The notes: generated from the sequence alone by a model not told the origin. A stretch of DNA of 64,000 bases from Luteibacter pinisoli (GCF_006385595.1 NZ_CP041046.1:2976001-3040000); one strand, 5' to 3'. Shown: positions 49,699 through 60,526, counted from the first letter of the stretch. Numbers and translations: made by a program.

Positions 49699-50988
49699 TC
49701 AGGCGGCGTCGCCACCCTCTCCCGCAACACGCTGCTGCAAGTTGCCGCGATAGATCAGGTAAGGCTCGGCCTGGCCGTCGATGACCGCGTCATCCACGAC
49801 CACCTTGCTTACGTGCTCCAGCGACGGCAGCTCGAACATGGTGTCCAGGAGCACCTGCTCCAGGATGGTGCGCAGGCCACGTGCGCCTGTCTTGCGCTTC
49901 AGCGCGCGACGGGCGATGGCGGACAGGGCCTCCGGGCGGAATTCCAGCTCGGCGCCTTCCATGTCGAACAGCTTGCGGAACTGCTTGGTCACCGCATTCT
50001 TCGGCTCGGTGAGGATCTGCACCAGGGCAGCCTCGTCGAGCTCGTCAAGCGTGGCAACCACCGGCAGGCGGCCGACAAACTCCGGAATGAGGCCAAACCG
50101 CACGAGATCGGCCGGTTCGACTTCCGAAAGCATCTTGCCGACGTTTTCCGTGCGCTCCTTGGAGCGGACTTCGGCGCCGAAGCCGATACCCGTGGTCTCG
50201 GAACGCTGCTGGATCACCTTCTCCAGGCCGGCAAACGCGCCGCCGCAGATAAAGAGGATGTTGCGCGTGTCGACCTGCAGGAACTCCTGCTGCGGATGCT
50301 TGCGACCGCCCTGCGGCGGCACGGAAGCCAGCGTGCCTTCGATCAGCTTTAGCAGTGCCTGCTGGACGCCTTCGCCGGACACGTCGCGGGTGATCGACGG
50401 GTTCTCGCTCTTGCGCGAGATCTTGTCGATTTCATCGATGTAGACGATGCCGCTCTGAGCCTTTTCAACGTCGTAGTCGCACTTCTGCAGAAGCTTCTGA
50501 ATGATGTTTTCGACATCTTCACCGACGTAACCGGCTTCGGTCAGCGTCGTCGCATCCGCGATGGTGAACGGCACATTGAGCAGGCGGGCCAGCGTTTCCG
50601 CCAGCAGCGTCTTGCCCGAACCGGTCGGACCGATCAGGAGGATGTTCGACTTGCCGAGCTCGACTTCGTCGTTCTTCTGGCGCGATTCCATGCGCTTGTA
50701 GTGGTTGTAGACGGCGACGGACAGCGCCTTCTTGGCGCGCGTCTGGCCCACCACGTACTGGTCGAGGGCTTCCATGATCTCGCGCGGCTTCGGAAGCTGG
50801 GTACGGCCCGAGGCCGCCTTCTCTTCCAATTCCTCGCGAATGATGTCGTTGCACAGCTCAACGCATTCGTCGCAGATGAACACGCTGGGGCCGGCGATCA
50901 GCTTGCGCACTTCATGCTGGCTCTTGCCGCAGAAGGAGCAGTACAGAATCTTGCCGTCGTTGGAACGGCCTTGCCGCTCGTCGCTCAT
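49699..50988 (-). CDS. clpX: ATP-dependent Clp protease ATP-binding subunit ClpX
   Basis: 429 residues. The N-terminal zinc-binding domain has Cys17/20/39/42, then Walker A GPTGSGKT (120-127), Walker B VYIDEIDKI, and pore-loop YVGEDVENI. The IGF-like ClpP-binding loop appears as TGIGFGAE. The start at 50988 gives the family N-terminus MSDERQGRSNDGK; the frame upstream to 51033 is rejected. It unfolds tagged substrates for ClpP and lies 103 bases downstream of clpP. Confidence 0.97.
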   Translation of the reverse strand: MSDERQGRSNDGKILYCSFCGKSQHEVRKLIAGPSVFICDECVELCNDIIREELEEKAASGRTQLPKPREIMEALDQYVVGQTRAKKALSVAVYNHYKRMESRQKNDEVELGKSNILLIGPTGSGKTLLAETLARLLNVPFTIADATTLTEAGYVGEDVENIIQKLLQKCDYDVEKAQSGIVYIDEIDKISRKSENPSITRDVSGEGVQQALLKLIEGTLASVPPQGGRKHPQQEFLQVDTRNILFICGGAFAGLEKVIQQRSETTGIGFGAEVRSKERTENVGKMLSEVEPADLVRFGLIPEFVGRLPVVATLDELDEAALVQILTEPKNAVTKQFRKLFDMEGAELEFRPEALSAIARRALKRKTGARGLRTILEQVLLDTMFELPSLEHVSKVVVDDAVIDGQAEPYLIYRGNLQQRVAGEGGDAA

Positions 50989-51091
50989 GCTTTGGGCCCT
51001 ACTGAGAATCCAGATGCGCTTTGAGAATAGCACAGCACCCCGCCCCGGGAAGCCGGGGCGAAGTGCTGGATTTCACAAGCGAAAGTATCAA

Positions 51092-51724
51092 TCAAGCGGA
51101 TTTAACGGAGTCGACCGCACGCTTGTCGAGCACCGAGTCGATCAGGCCATAGGCCTGGGCTTCCGCGCCGCTCATGAAGCGGTCGCGCTCGGTGTCACGG
51201 GCGATTTCCTCGACCGTCTTGCCGCTGTGGTTGGCCAGGATGGCATTGAGGCGCTCACGCATCGTGAGAATCTCACGGGCGTGAATCTCGATGTCGGTGG
51301 CCTGGCCGGAGATGCCGCCAGCCCAGGGCTGGTGGATCATGATCCGCGAGTGCGGCAGCGAGTAACGCTTGCCCGCCGCACCGGCCGCCAGGAGCAGCGC
51401 GCCCATGGAAGCCGCCTGGCCGATGCACATGGTGCTCACATCCGGCTTGACGAACTGCATGGTGTCGTAGATCGCCATGCCCGCGGTGACGGAGCCGCCC
51501 GGGCTGTTGATGTACAGGTTGATGTCCTTGTCCGGGTTTTCCGATTCAAGGAACAGGAGCTGCGCGACGATCACGTTGGCCATGTAGTCGTCGACCGGGC
51601 CAACCGCAAAGATCACGCGCTCCTTCAGGAGGCGCGAGTAAATATCGTACGAACGCTCGCCGCGCGAGGTCTGTTCGACGACGATGGGCACCAGGTTGAG
51701 ATTCTGGATCGGAGCCATGGACAT
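51092..51724 (-). CDS. clpP: ATP-dependent Clp protease proteolytic subunit ClpP
   Basis: 210 residues. Catalytic Ser106 in GQAASMGALLL and His131 in IMIHQPWAGG are present, with the Asp of the RDTERDRF segment; oxyanion glycines in NSPGGSVTAG. ATG 51724 is chosen because AAGGAG lies 8 bases before it; ATG 51718 would also fit. It forms the tetradecameric chamber used with ClpX. It lies 49 bases downstream of tig, the standard order. Confidence 0.97.
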   Translation of the reverse strand: MSMAPIQNLNLVPIVVEQTSRGERSYDIYSRLLKERVIFAVGPVDDYMANVIVAQLLFLESENPDKDINLYINSPGGSVTAGMAIYDTMQFVKPDVSTMCIGQAASMGALLLAAGAAGKRYSLPHSRIMIHQPWAGGISGQATDIEIHAREILTMRERLNAILANHSGKTVEEIARDTERDRFMSGAEAQAYGLIDSVLDKRAVDSVKSA

Positions 51725-51773
51725 GGGGTCTCTCCTTCGTGTGGGGCCCGGTTGTTGCCAGTAGACCGGCACC

Positions 51774-53066
51774 TCAGGCGCCGATCGGTCGCATAACCTC
51801 GTCGAAGCTCAGTTCCTGGTCGGTGGATTTGGCGTTGTTCGCCACCCATTCGGCCACCTGGTCTTCCATCACGCGGTTCTGCAGTCCCTGCATCAGTTGG
51901 GGGTCACTGTTATACAGTTCAATGACCTTTTCCGGCTCTTCATAGGTAGAGGCAATGGCGGTGAGCATCTCGCCCATGCGCGAGCGGTCCAGGCGCAGCT
52001 CGTTCTTGCGGGCGATCTCGCCCATCAGCAGGGCGGCGATGACGCGCTTCTTCGCGAACGGCAGGGCCTGGGCCACCATTTCCGGCGACGGCTGCTGGCC
52101 GCGCGGGAGGTTGCCGGCCGCCAGGCTCTGCGCCTCGGCATTGGCCATCAGGTCGGGCACGTCCAGGTCCGGGTAGGCGCCGGCCAGCTTCTCAGCCACT
52201 TCCGACTTCAGGCGGGCCATCAGGGTGGCCTTGAGCTCGCGCTCGAGGTTCGCCCGCACTTCCTTGCGGAAGGTGTCGATGTTGCCGTCGACCACGCCGA
52301 ACAGCTGGATGAAGTCAGCGTCCACGGCCGGGAGGTTCGGCTCCTGCACCTTCACGATCTTGAAGGTGACCTTGGCGGTCTTGCCGGCGAGTTCCGGGTT
52401 GCGGAAGTCTTCCGGGAAGGCCACGTCCTGGACCAGGTCGTCACCGGCGCTGCGACCGGTCAGGGCCTCGTCCAGGGCCTTGAACAGGGTGCCCGAGCCG
52501 ATGACGCTGCCCGCGCGCTCCAGGCCTTCGGCCGGGAAGCGGTAGTCGCCGGCTTCGGCGGCGTATTCGAACATCACGAAATCGCCTTCCTTCGACGCGC
52601 GCGACACGTCGTCGAAGCTGCGGCGCTGCGTGCGGAGGGTTTCGATCATCTTGTCGATGTCCTCGTCCTTCACCTCGGCCTTCGGCCGGGCGATCTCGAG
52701 GGCAGCCACGTCGACGACCGGGAATTCCGGCATGATTTCGAACGTTGCGGTGTAGGCGATCTCGCCGTCTTCCGCATTGCCCGTGGTGTCGACCGACGGG
52801 TTGGCGATCGGCTGGAGCTTTTCCTGGTTCACGGCTTCACGCAGGGTGCTGCCGATGAGCTCCGAGAGGGCTTCGCCACGGACCTGCGCGCCAAAGCGCT
52901 GCTTGATCACGTTGGTGGGCACCTTGCCGGGACGGAAGCCCTTGAGGCGCACCGTACGGCCCATTTCCGCAATGCGCTCGGTGACCTGCGTCTCCAGGCG
53001 CTCGGCCGGGAACTTCACCGTGAGCTTGCGCCCGAGCTTGCCAACATTCTCAACCGAAACCTGCAT
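51774..53066 (-). CDS. tig: trigger factor (Tig), ribosome-associated chaperone
   Basis: 430 residues. The ribosome-docking signature GFRPGKVP is at 43-50. A central FKBP-like isomerase domain (about 150-245, GDFVMFEYAAEAGDYRFPAE) and a long helical C-terminal domain follow. It binds nascent chains at the exit tunnel. It is first in the tig-clpP-clpX series. The 175 bases upstream contain no gene; I see no clear promoter there. Confidence 0.96.
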   Translation of the reverse strand: MQVSVENVGKLGRKLTVKFPAERLETQVTERIAEMGRTVRLKGFRPGKVPTNVIKQRFGAQVRGEALSELIGSTLREAVNQEKLQPIANPSVDTTGNAEDGEIAYTATFEIMPEFPVVDVAALEIARPKAEVKDEDIDKMIETLRTQRRSFDDVSRASKEGDFVMFEYAAEAGDYRFPAEGLERAGSVIGSGTLFKALDEALTGRSAGDDLVQDVAFPEDFRNPELAGKTAKVTFKIVKVQEPNLPAVDADFIQLFGVVDGNIDTFRKEVRANLERELKATLMARLKSEVAEKLAGAYPDLDVPDLMANAEAQSLAAGNLPRGQQPSPEMVAQALPFAKKRVIAALLMGEIARKNELRLDRSRMGEMLTAIASTYEEPEKVIELYNSDPQLMQGLQNRVMEDQVAEWVANNAKSTDQELSFDEVMRPIGA

Positions 53067-53241
53067 GACCTCTCCTGAAACCGCCGCCGACGCGGCGCGA
53101 TGGCAGCATCCGCCGCCTTGACCGAAAAACTAAGGGATACATCGCGAGCGTCTGGCCCCACCCGGCCATGCCGGCCCTGGCGAAATACCCCGCAAATGAC
53201 TGCCCATTCTACGTTTTGCCGTCCCACGGCCGCAACAGGGC

Positions 53242-53676
53242 TTATGGGCCGATCCAGCGGCGGGCACCGGGCCCCTGCGAGGCCAGCGCGTCGCCCGGGT
53301 TGGCCAGGGCACAGGCGGATATCGACAGGCAGCCGCAACCGATGCAGTCGCCCAGCCGGTCTCGCAGGCTGGTGAGCTGCGCGATGCGCTGGTCGAGGTC
53401 CTCGCGCCACCGGCCAGACAGCTCGGCCCAGTCGTCCGGGCTGGGCGTGCGGCCCTCGGGGAGGCTTGCCAGGGCGTCGCGCACGGCGTCGAGGGGAATG
53501 CCCACCCGCTGGGCCACCCGGATCACGGCGATGCGGCGCAGGACGTCCCCGGCGTACCGCCGCTGGTTGCCCGCGGTGCGCAGGCTGTGGATCAGCCCTT
53601 TCCGCTCATAGAAATGCAGCGCCGACACCGCCACGCCGGACCGTCGCGCCACCTCGCCCACGCTCAGTTCACGCAT
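53242..53676 (-). CDS. soxR: redox-sensing MerR-family regulator SoxR
   Basis: 144 residues: an N-terminal winged HTH (LSVGEVARRSGVAVSALHFY), a dimerisation helix and the [2Fe-2S] motif CX2CXCX5C with Cys111/114/116/122 (CIGCGCLSISAC). SoxR is activated by oxidation of the cluster by redox-cycling compounds. The divergent MFS gene and the palindrome between them suggest direct control of an exporter; no soxS is present, as is usual outside enterics. Confidence 0.94.
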   Translation of the reverse strand: MRELSVGEVARRSGVAVSALHFYERKGLIHSLRTAGNQRRYAGDVLRRIAVIRVAQRVGIPLDAVRDALASLPEGRTPSPDDWAELSGRWREDLDQRIAQLTSLRDRLGDCIGCGCLSISACALANPGDALASQGPGARRWIGP

Positions 53677-53679
53677 TGC

Positions 53680-53710
53680 TTGACCTCAACCACGGTTTAG
53701 GTCCGATCCT
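53680..53710 (+). promoter_or_regulatory. sox-box-like operator and MFS promoter
   Basis: Palindrome GACCTCAACC (53682-53691), AC, GGTTTAGGTC (53694-53703), nine of ten positions matching, resembles the SoxR site (CCTCAAG...CTTGAGG). A TTGACC -35 (53680-53685) overlaps its left arm, and a 19-base spacer typical of MerR-type promoters leads to a weak -10 (GATCCT, 53705-53710). It lies 4 bases upstream of the soxR start, so SoxR may also control its own gene. Confidence 0.7.
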
Positions 53711-53767
53711 GCCGTCTCCGGGCTGGCCACGCAAGCGTGCGACACTCCCCTCCCCCAAGGATTGACC

Positions 53768-55156
53768 ATGAACGTGGGTATGTCTGACCCCAAGCTCCTC
53801 GATGCCACGGCTTCCCCCGCCGACGGCATCCTCGCTCCCCGCTACCGTGCCGCCACCCTGGGCATGGTGGCGCTGATATCGCTGCTCGCCTTCGAGGCCC
53901 TTGCGGTCACCACGGCCATGCCGACGGTGGCCCGCGAGCTCGATGGCCTGCGCCTCTACGCCCTGGCCTTTGGCGGGGTGCTCGCGACCAGCGTCATCGG
54001 CATGGTGATCTCCGGACGCTGGAGCGATCGCCGCGGGCCGGCGCCGGCCATGTGGACCGGCCTGGCCGGGTTCGTCATCGGCCTGCTGGTCGCCGGATTC
54101 GCCCATGCCATGCCCATGCTGCTGGCCGGGCGCCTGATCCAGGGCCTGGGCGCCGGCCTGCTCTCGCCGGCGCTTTACGTGATTGTCGGCCGCCTTTATC
54201 CGGATCGCCTGCGGCCGAAGGTGTTTGCCTCGTTTTCCGCGGCCTGGGTCGTGCCGGCGCTGGTCGGCCCCGCGGTGAGCGGCCTGATCGTCGAATACCT
54301 CGGCTGGCGTTGGGTGTTCCTTGGCGTCCCGCTGCTCGCCGTGCCCGCCGCGCTTGGCGTGCGCGGCGCCCTGCGCGCCCTCGATCCGCCGGCCGGGCAC
54401 GTCAGCGACCAGCCGGGTCGCATGCTCAACGCGATCGGCGCGTCGATCGGCGCCTGCACGCTATTTTTCGCCGGCCAGGAACACGGGTGGCGAGGGGCGG
54501 TACTGCTGATTCCCGCCGTGGGCGCCCTGATCAGCTGCGGCCGGCGCCTGCTGCCACCCGGCACCCTGCGGGCCGCCCGCGGCCTGCCGGCCGTGATCGG
54601 CCTGCGCGGACTCGTCGCGTCAGCCTTTTTCGGCGCCGAGGCCTTCCTTCCGCTCGCCTTCTCCCGCCAGCACGGCCTGTCACCGATGTGGTCCGGCGTC
54701 GCTATCAGCGTGGGCGCGGTCGGCTGGTTCTCCGGCTCGTGGTACCAGGGCCACCTGGCAAGGATCTCCCGCCAGGCGCTGCTCAATCGCGGCACCGGGC
54801 TGATGGCCATCGGCACCGTGGTCACGGGTCTCGCGACGTTTGCCGCCGTGCCCGTACCGGTCGCCGTGCTTGGCTGGCTGGTGACCGGGCTCGGCATCGG
54901 CATGGTGTACGGCACCGTGTCGACGCTTGCCTTGTCGATGTCGGCCGAGCACGAGCAAGGCACGAACGCGTCGGCGCTGCAGCTATGCGAGTCGCTCGCG
55001 GTCGCCGCGACACTCGCCATCGGCGGATCGCTTTTTGCGGCATTGCTCAACGTGTCGCAGACCATGGCGTTCGGCGCGAACTTTGCGATCACGGCCACGC
55101 TGGCCTGGCTTGCGAATGCGGTAGCGCGCCGGACCAACGCGCCAACGCAGCGCTGA
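53768..55156 (+). CDS. MFS multidrug-type transporter, probable SoxR target
   Basis: 462 residues from ATG 53768 with an AAGGA site upstream; about 14 hydrophobic segments. Motif A between TM2 and TM3 is GRWSDRRGPAPAMW, and GRLIQGLGAGLLSPALYVIV is the motif B/C region of drug:proton antiporters (DHA2-like). Substrate unknown. Divergent from soxR with a sox-box-like operator in the 91-base gap, so it is likely induced by redox-active compounds. Followed by a strong terminator. Confidence 0.88.
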   Translation: MNVGMSDPKLLDATASPADGILAPRYRAATLGMVALISLLAFEALAVTTAMPTVARELDGLRLYALAFGGVLATSVIGMVISGRWSDRRGPAPAMWTGLAGFVIGLLVAGFAHAMPMLLAGRLIQGLGAGLLSPALYVIVGRLYPDRLRPKVFASFSAAWVVPALVGPAVSGLIVEYLGWRWVFLGVPLLAVPAALGVRGALRALDPPAGHVSDQPGRMLNAIGASIGACTLFFAGQEHGWRGAVLLIPAVGALISCGRRLLPPGTLRAARGLPAVIGLRGLVASAFFGAEAFLPLAFSRQHGLSPMWSGVAISVGAVGWFSGSWYQGHLARISRQALLNRGTGLMAIGTVVTGLATFAAVPVPVAVLGWLVTGLGIGMVYGTVSTLALSMSAEHEQGTNASALQLCESLAVAATLAIGGSLFAALLNVSQTMAFGANFAITATLAWLANAVARRTNAPTQR

Positions 55157-55167
55157 TCGCGCACAAA

Positions 55168-55208
55168 GAAAAAGCCCCGGGCCATGATGGTCCGGGGCTT
55201 TTCTTTTT
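55168..55208. terminator. bidirectional terminator between MFS gene and tRNA-Leu
   Basis: AAGAAAAAGCCCCGG and CCGGGGCTTTTCTTTTT with an inner loop of about 12 bases; A-rich and T-rich flanks serve both the plus-strand transporter and the minus-strand tRNA gene. Confidence 0.9.
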
Positions 55209-55209
55209 C

Positions 55210-55294
55210 TGGTGCGAAAGGTGGGACTCGAACCCACACGGTGTTACCCGCCAGAACCTAAATCTGGTGCGTCTACCAATTCCGCCACTCTCGC
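55210..55294 (-). tRNA. tRNA-Leu (anticodon TAG)
   Basis: 85-base class II tRNA with encoded CCA. Acceptor GCGAGAG/CTTTCGC contains one G-T pair; the anticodon loop ATTTAGG gives TAG, and the variable arm is TGGCGGGTAACACCG. T arm TGGGTTCGAGTCCCA. Confidence 0.95.
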
Positions 55295-55303
55295 ATAACC
55301 TGC

Positions 55304-55332
55304 ATTCTAGAAGCCGGCCCGGTCAGGGTCCA
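55304..55332 (-). promoter_or_regulatory. promoter of tRNA-Leu(TAG)
   Basis: TGGACC (55327-55332), 17-base spacer, TAGAAT (55304-55309) on the minus strand. Start would lie near 55297, almost at the mature 5' end (55294). Confidence 0.6.
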
Positions 55333-55340
55333 GCACCGGG

Positions 55341-56990
55341 TTATCCCCGGCAACCGGAGAGCAAATCGAGCTCCGGCTTGTACACCGTGGTGCGGGTATC
55401 GAAGAACCCAAGCAAGGTGTGGAAGACATTGTCCTGGCTTGCCGCCTGCGTGCGCCGCTGGGCCATGCAGTCGAGGCGCAAGCCACTGTCGCGGATCCAG
55501 CCCGGGGAGAGCCACATCAGCATCGGGATGTGCTTCTGCTGGGTGGGTGCCGTCGCCCAATCCGCGCCGTGCAGGTAGACGTCCTTCTCGCCCAGCGATT
55601 CGCCATGGTCGGAGAGGTACATCATCGCGCTGTCGACCTCGGGGTCGGCCTTCAACGCATCGACGACGCGACCGAGGATGTGGTCGGTGTAGAGGATGGT
55701 GTTGTCGTAGCTGGCCACGGTCTGGTCGTACATGCAGGTCTGTACTTCCGCGGTATCGCAGCCTGGCTTGAACACGTTGAAGGCGGCCGGGTAGCGCTGG
55801 AAGTACGCGGGGCCATGGCTGCCCTTGATATGCAGCACGAGCAACGCCGGCGATTTCATCTGTGCGAGGCGCTGGGGAAGATCCGCCACCAGCACTTCGT
55901 CGACGCAGCCACTGGCATCGCACAGGCCGGCGATCTTCGCGTCGGTCAGGTCATCGTTCGGCACGCGCGCGCAGACGTCCTTGCAGCCCTCGTCGTTATC
56001 GCGCCAGTACACGTCCACGCCTGCGTGCTGGAGCACGTCCAGGGCATTCCAATGCGCCTTGGCCACGGCCTTGACGAATTTCTCGCGCGTCATATCCGAG
56101 AACATGCACGGCACCGACACGGTGGTGGCGGTGCCGCACGACCAGGCATCACTGAAGTAGATGGCCCCGGCCCGCTTCATCTCGGGATTCGTCTCGCGCG
56201 CGTAACCCTGCAGGGACTGGTTCTCCGCGCGGGCCGTCTCGCCGACGACCAGCACCACCACCCGCTTGCGCGCTGCCAGGGCGGCATTGGGCGCGAGCGT
56301 GGCGTCCGTGCCGATCGGCGTCATGGTCTTCTTCTTGCGGAAGACGTCGCGCTGGAGGTAATGGAACGTGCCGCTGAGCGCCGCGTAAGGGTGGTACACG
56401 TCGTACATGCCGCGGTGATTGCGCTCGAAGTACACGTAAGCCCGGCCGGCGAACAGCGGCGGGACCAGCAGCAGGATGGCGGCACCCACGACGATGGCGG
56501 CACGCAGGCGCAGGCTCGCCCAGAGCGGCCGGAAGCGTACCGGCGCGATCAGGACAAGCACGGCCGGAAGGATGCCGAACAGGCCGATCCACGTGACGGA
56601 GTCCGTCGTGATCAGGCCCATGGCCTCGGCGCGCGTCGTCTCGAAGATGCTCTGGATGATTTCCTCATTCAGGCGCACGCCGAAGGTCTGCGTGTAGTAC
56701 GCACTGGCCGCCGACACGAGGATGAGGATGGCGAGCAGCGCCTTGCCGATGCGCGGCCACGTCACCAGCGCAAGGGTGAGCACGAGGTTGCCGATGAGGC
56801 GGCAGGTGACCGCGGCGCTCAGCACCCAGAACCCTGCCATTCCCTTCGAGGCGCCCAGCGCCGCATGGAACTCCGACCAGAGGCTGCGGTTGAGCACCGC
56901 GAGGATGTAGACGGCCACGAGGGCGCCCAGCAACCAGGCCGGGATGCCACGCTTGAAGCGGCGCGCGGCCGCGTAATCCTGGATGATCAT
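55341..56990 (-). CDS. phosphoethanolamine transferase (EptA/MCR-like)
   Basis: 549 residues: five N-terminal transmembrane helices (about 15-170) and a periplasmic alkaline-phosphatase-fold domain. Zinc and catalytic residues are visible: LVVGETARAEN, Thr289 in CGTATTVSVPCMFSDM, and MMYLSDHGESLGEKDVYLHG. Cysteines in the soluble domain are spaced for disulfides as in EptA. It transfers phosphoethanolamine from phosphatidylethanolamine to lipid A or core, reducing binding of cationic peptides such as polymyxin. ATG 56990 gives the family N-terminus; upstream codons to 57050 are not used. Confidence 0.88.
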   Translation of the reverse strand: MIIQDYAAARRFKRGIPAWLLGALVAVYILAVLNRSLWSEFHAALGASKGMAGFWVLSAAVTCRLIGNLVLTLALVTWPRIGKALLAILILVSAASAYYTQTFGVRLNEEIIQSIFETTRAEAMGLITTDSVTWIGLFGILPAVLVLIAPVRFRPLWASLRLRAAIVVGAAILLLVPPLFAGRAYVYFERNHRGMYDVYHPYAALSGTFHYLQRDVFRKKKTMTPIGTDATLAPNAALAARKRVVVLVVGETARAENQSLQGYARETNPEMKRAGAIYFSDAWSCGTATTVSVPCMFSDMTREKFVKAVAKAHWNALDVLQHAGVDVYWRDNDEGCKDVCARVPNDDLTDAKIAGLCDASGCVDEVLVADLPQRLAQMKSPALLVLHIKGSHGPAYFQRYPAAFNVFKPGCDTAEVQTCMYDQTVASYDNTILYTDHILGRVVDALKADPEVDSAMMYLSDHGESLGEKDVYLHGADWATAPTQQKHIPMLMWLSPGWIRDSGLRLDCMAQRRTQAASQDNVFHTLLGFFDTRTTVYKPELDLLSGCRG

Positions 56991-57040
56991 AGTGTGCCAA
57001 CCGGGGCCATCACGGCGCCTTGGACGAAATCGGGGCAAAG

Positions 57041-57073
57041 AAAAAGGCACTTAGATTTCTCTAAGTGCCTTAT
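57041..57073 (-). terminator. terminator after the tRNA cluster
   Basis: A 12-bp stem, AAGGCACTTAGA with TCTAAGTGCCTT, is followed on the minus strand by TTTTC. It ends the tRNA-Pro-Arg-His-Lys transcript seven bases after tRNA-Lys. Confidence 0.85.
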
Positions 57074-57079
57074 TCAAAT

Positions 57080-57155
<76 letters not shown>

Positions 57156-57184
57156 GTAAAACTTAAATTGTTAAAACTTCTAAA

Positions 57185-57261
57185 TGGGGTGAGCGATGGG
57201 ACTCGAACCCACGACATCCGGAATCACAATCCGGGACTCTAACCAACTGAGCTACGCCCAC
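57185..57261 (-). tRNA. tRNA-His (anticodon GTG)
   Basis: 77 bases with encoded CCA. Acceptor GTGGGCG/CGCTCAC with discriminator C; a G at 57262 can serve as the extra G-1. Anticodon loop ATTGTGATT (GTG). Confidence 0.96.
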
Positions 57262-57274
57262 CATAAACCTGAAC

Positions 57275-57351
57275 TGGCGCGCCCGACAGGAATCGAACCT
57301 GCAACCGTCGGCTTAGAAGGCCGATGCTCTATCCGGTTGAGCTACAGGCGC
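57275..57351 (-). tRNA. tRNA-Arg (anticodon TCT)
   Basis: 77 bases with encoded CCA. Acceptor GCGCCTG/CGGGCGC contains a G-T pair; anticodon loop CTTCTAA (TCT) reads AGA/AGG, which are rare codons in this GC-rich genome. T arm GCAGGTTCGATTCCTGT. Confidence 0.95.
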
Positions 57352-57374
57352 AGGCACTGTACGTAGAGCACCAA

Positions 57375-57451
57375 TGGTCGGGGCAGAGGGATTCGAACCC
57401 CCGACATCCAGCTCCCAAAGCTGGCGCTCTACCAGACTGAGCTATACCCCG
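57375..57451 (-). tRNA. tRNA-Pro (anticodon TGG)
   Basis: 77 bases with encoded CCA. Acceptor CGGGGTA/TGCCCCG has one mismatch or wobble at its base; anticodon loop TTTGGGA (TGG). First gene of the four-tRNA transcript. Confidence 0.95.
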
Positions 57452-57491
57452 AAACCTTAAACTACACCGATACCGCTGGTGAAGCTTTCAG

Positions 57492-57520
57492 ATGCTACGG
57501 GTCAAAGCCAAGCCCGTCAA
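57492..57520 (-). promoter_or_regulatory. promoter of tRNA-Pro-Arg-His-Lys cluster
   Basis: TTGACG (57515-57520), 17-base spacer, TAGCAT (57492-57497) on the minus strand. Start about 57485, some 34 bases before tRNA-Pro. Confidence 0.75.
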
Positions 57521-57587
57521 TCCGTATGAACACACCACACTTTCAACTATCGCCACCGAACCACTTACGCTTCGATGGATTAAAAAA

Positions 57588-57664
57588 TGGTGCGCCCGGA
57601 GAGATTCGAACTCCCGACCACCAAGTTCGTAGCCTGGTACTCTATCCAACTGAGCTACGGGCGC
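57588..57664 (-). tRNA. tRNA-Arg (anticodon ACG)
   Basis: 77 bases with encoded CCA. Acceptor GCGCCCG/CGGGCGC; anticodon loop CTACGAA (ACG, the wobble A normally deaminated to inosine) reads CGU/CGC/CGA. A separate promoter lies upstream; the tRNA-Pro cluster promoter lies downstream of it. Confidence 0.96.
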
Positions 57665-57728
57665 ACACTTAAAACGGTAGACCCGGTGGAGACCGCTGTG
57701 AAGCGTTACCGCCGTGCCGAGAAGCGGA

Positions 57729-57757
57729 ATTATTCAGATATCCGGGGTGTGCGTCAA
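57729..57757 (-). promoter_or_regulatory. promoter of tRNA-Arg(ACG)
   Basis: TTGACG (57752-57757), 17-base spacer, AATAAT (57729-57734) on the minus strand; start about 57722, leader about 58 bases. The surrounding 57665-57831 carries no gene. Confidence 0.7.
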
Positions 57758-57831
57758 CACTTTTCTGAAACTTTTTTTCGCGCAACGGTAACAGTTGGGT
57801 CGAATGGACGGCTAAATGGTTGTCACATAAG

Positions 57832-57856
57832 AAAAGGGCGGCCATGGCCGCCCTTC
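57832..57856 (-). terminator. terminator after ftsH
   Basis: AAGGGCGGCC and GGCCGCCCTT form a nearly perfect palindrome followed on the minus strand by TTCTTATG. It starts 5 bases past the ftsH stop at 57861. Confidence 0.75.
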
Positions 57857-57860
57857 CCTC

Positions 57861-59788
<1,928 letters not shown>

Positions 59789-59792
<4 letters not shown>

Positions 59793-60439
59793 GCGCGGTT
59801 CTCGCCAGGTTGCCGGGACGCGGCCTTGAGGCCGGTCGCCAGCGCATAGACCTCTCGCGAACGCGCACGGGAGGCCTTCGGTTTACGCATCGTCACGCGA
59901 CTGAAGTCAGCGCGCAAGCTCTTTAGATACTCGTCGAAACCGGGCCCCTGGAACAACTTCACCAGGAACGACCCGTTTGGCGTCAGCCAGTCAAGCGCAA
60001 ACTGCCGGGCAAGGTCGCAAAGGTCCATGGCGCGAATCTGATCCGCCAGGGCCACACCGGACATATTGGGGGCCATGTCCGACAGGACAAGATCCACCTT
60101 CTTGCCATCGAGCATGGCTTCCAGCTCGCGCAGCACGCTTTCTTCACGAAAATCGCCCTGCATGAAGTCCACGCCGGCCAGGCCCACCATCGGGAGGATG
60201 TCCAGGGCGATGACCTTGCCGGAGTCGCCCAGGCGCTTGCGCGCCAGCTGCGACCAGCCGCCTGGGGCCGCGCCCAGGTCGATGATGGTCATGCCCGGCT
60301 TGATCAGGCGATCTTTCTCAAGCACCTCTTCCAGCTTGAACACGGCGCGCGAGCGCATCCCCTCGGCCTGGGCCCGCTTTACATAAGGATCGTCGAAGTG
60401 CTCCTTGAGCCAGCGGGAGCTGCTTTTACTGCGTGCCAT
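59789..60439 (-). CDS. rlmE: 23S rRNA 2'-O-methyltransferase RlmE (FtsJ/RrmJ)
   Basis: Methylates U2552 of 23S rRNA (E. coli numbering). 216 residues: SAM motif DLGAAPGGWSQ (54-64), LSDMAPNMSG and SFLVKLFQGPGFDEYL. K-D-K-E residues typical of the family are present (Lys35-region, Asp of LVLSDMAPN, Lys of FLVKLF, Glu of SREVYALATG). ATG 60439 starts the family N-terminus MARSKSSSRWLKEHF; the open frame extends further upstream through yhbY and is rejected. rlmE-ftsH is a conserved heat-shock pair. Confidence 0.96.
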
Positions 60440-60526
60440 CGGCCGGGGAATCCGCCAGATAAAGAAGAGAGGGGTCGTGCATGATACCCTTTGCCCCCTC
60501 TCCCCCGCGAATCGAACCTGAACGCA

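Noticed and set aside
54052..55578. Plus-strand open frame of 508 codons across the MFS gene and tRNA-Leu
   Set aside because: Shifted frame of the transporter, Arg/Ala/Pro-rich, passing through a terminator and a tRNA.
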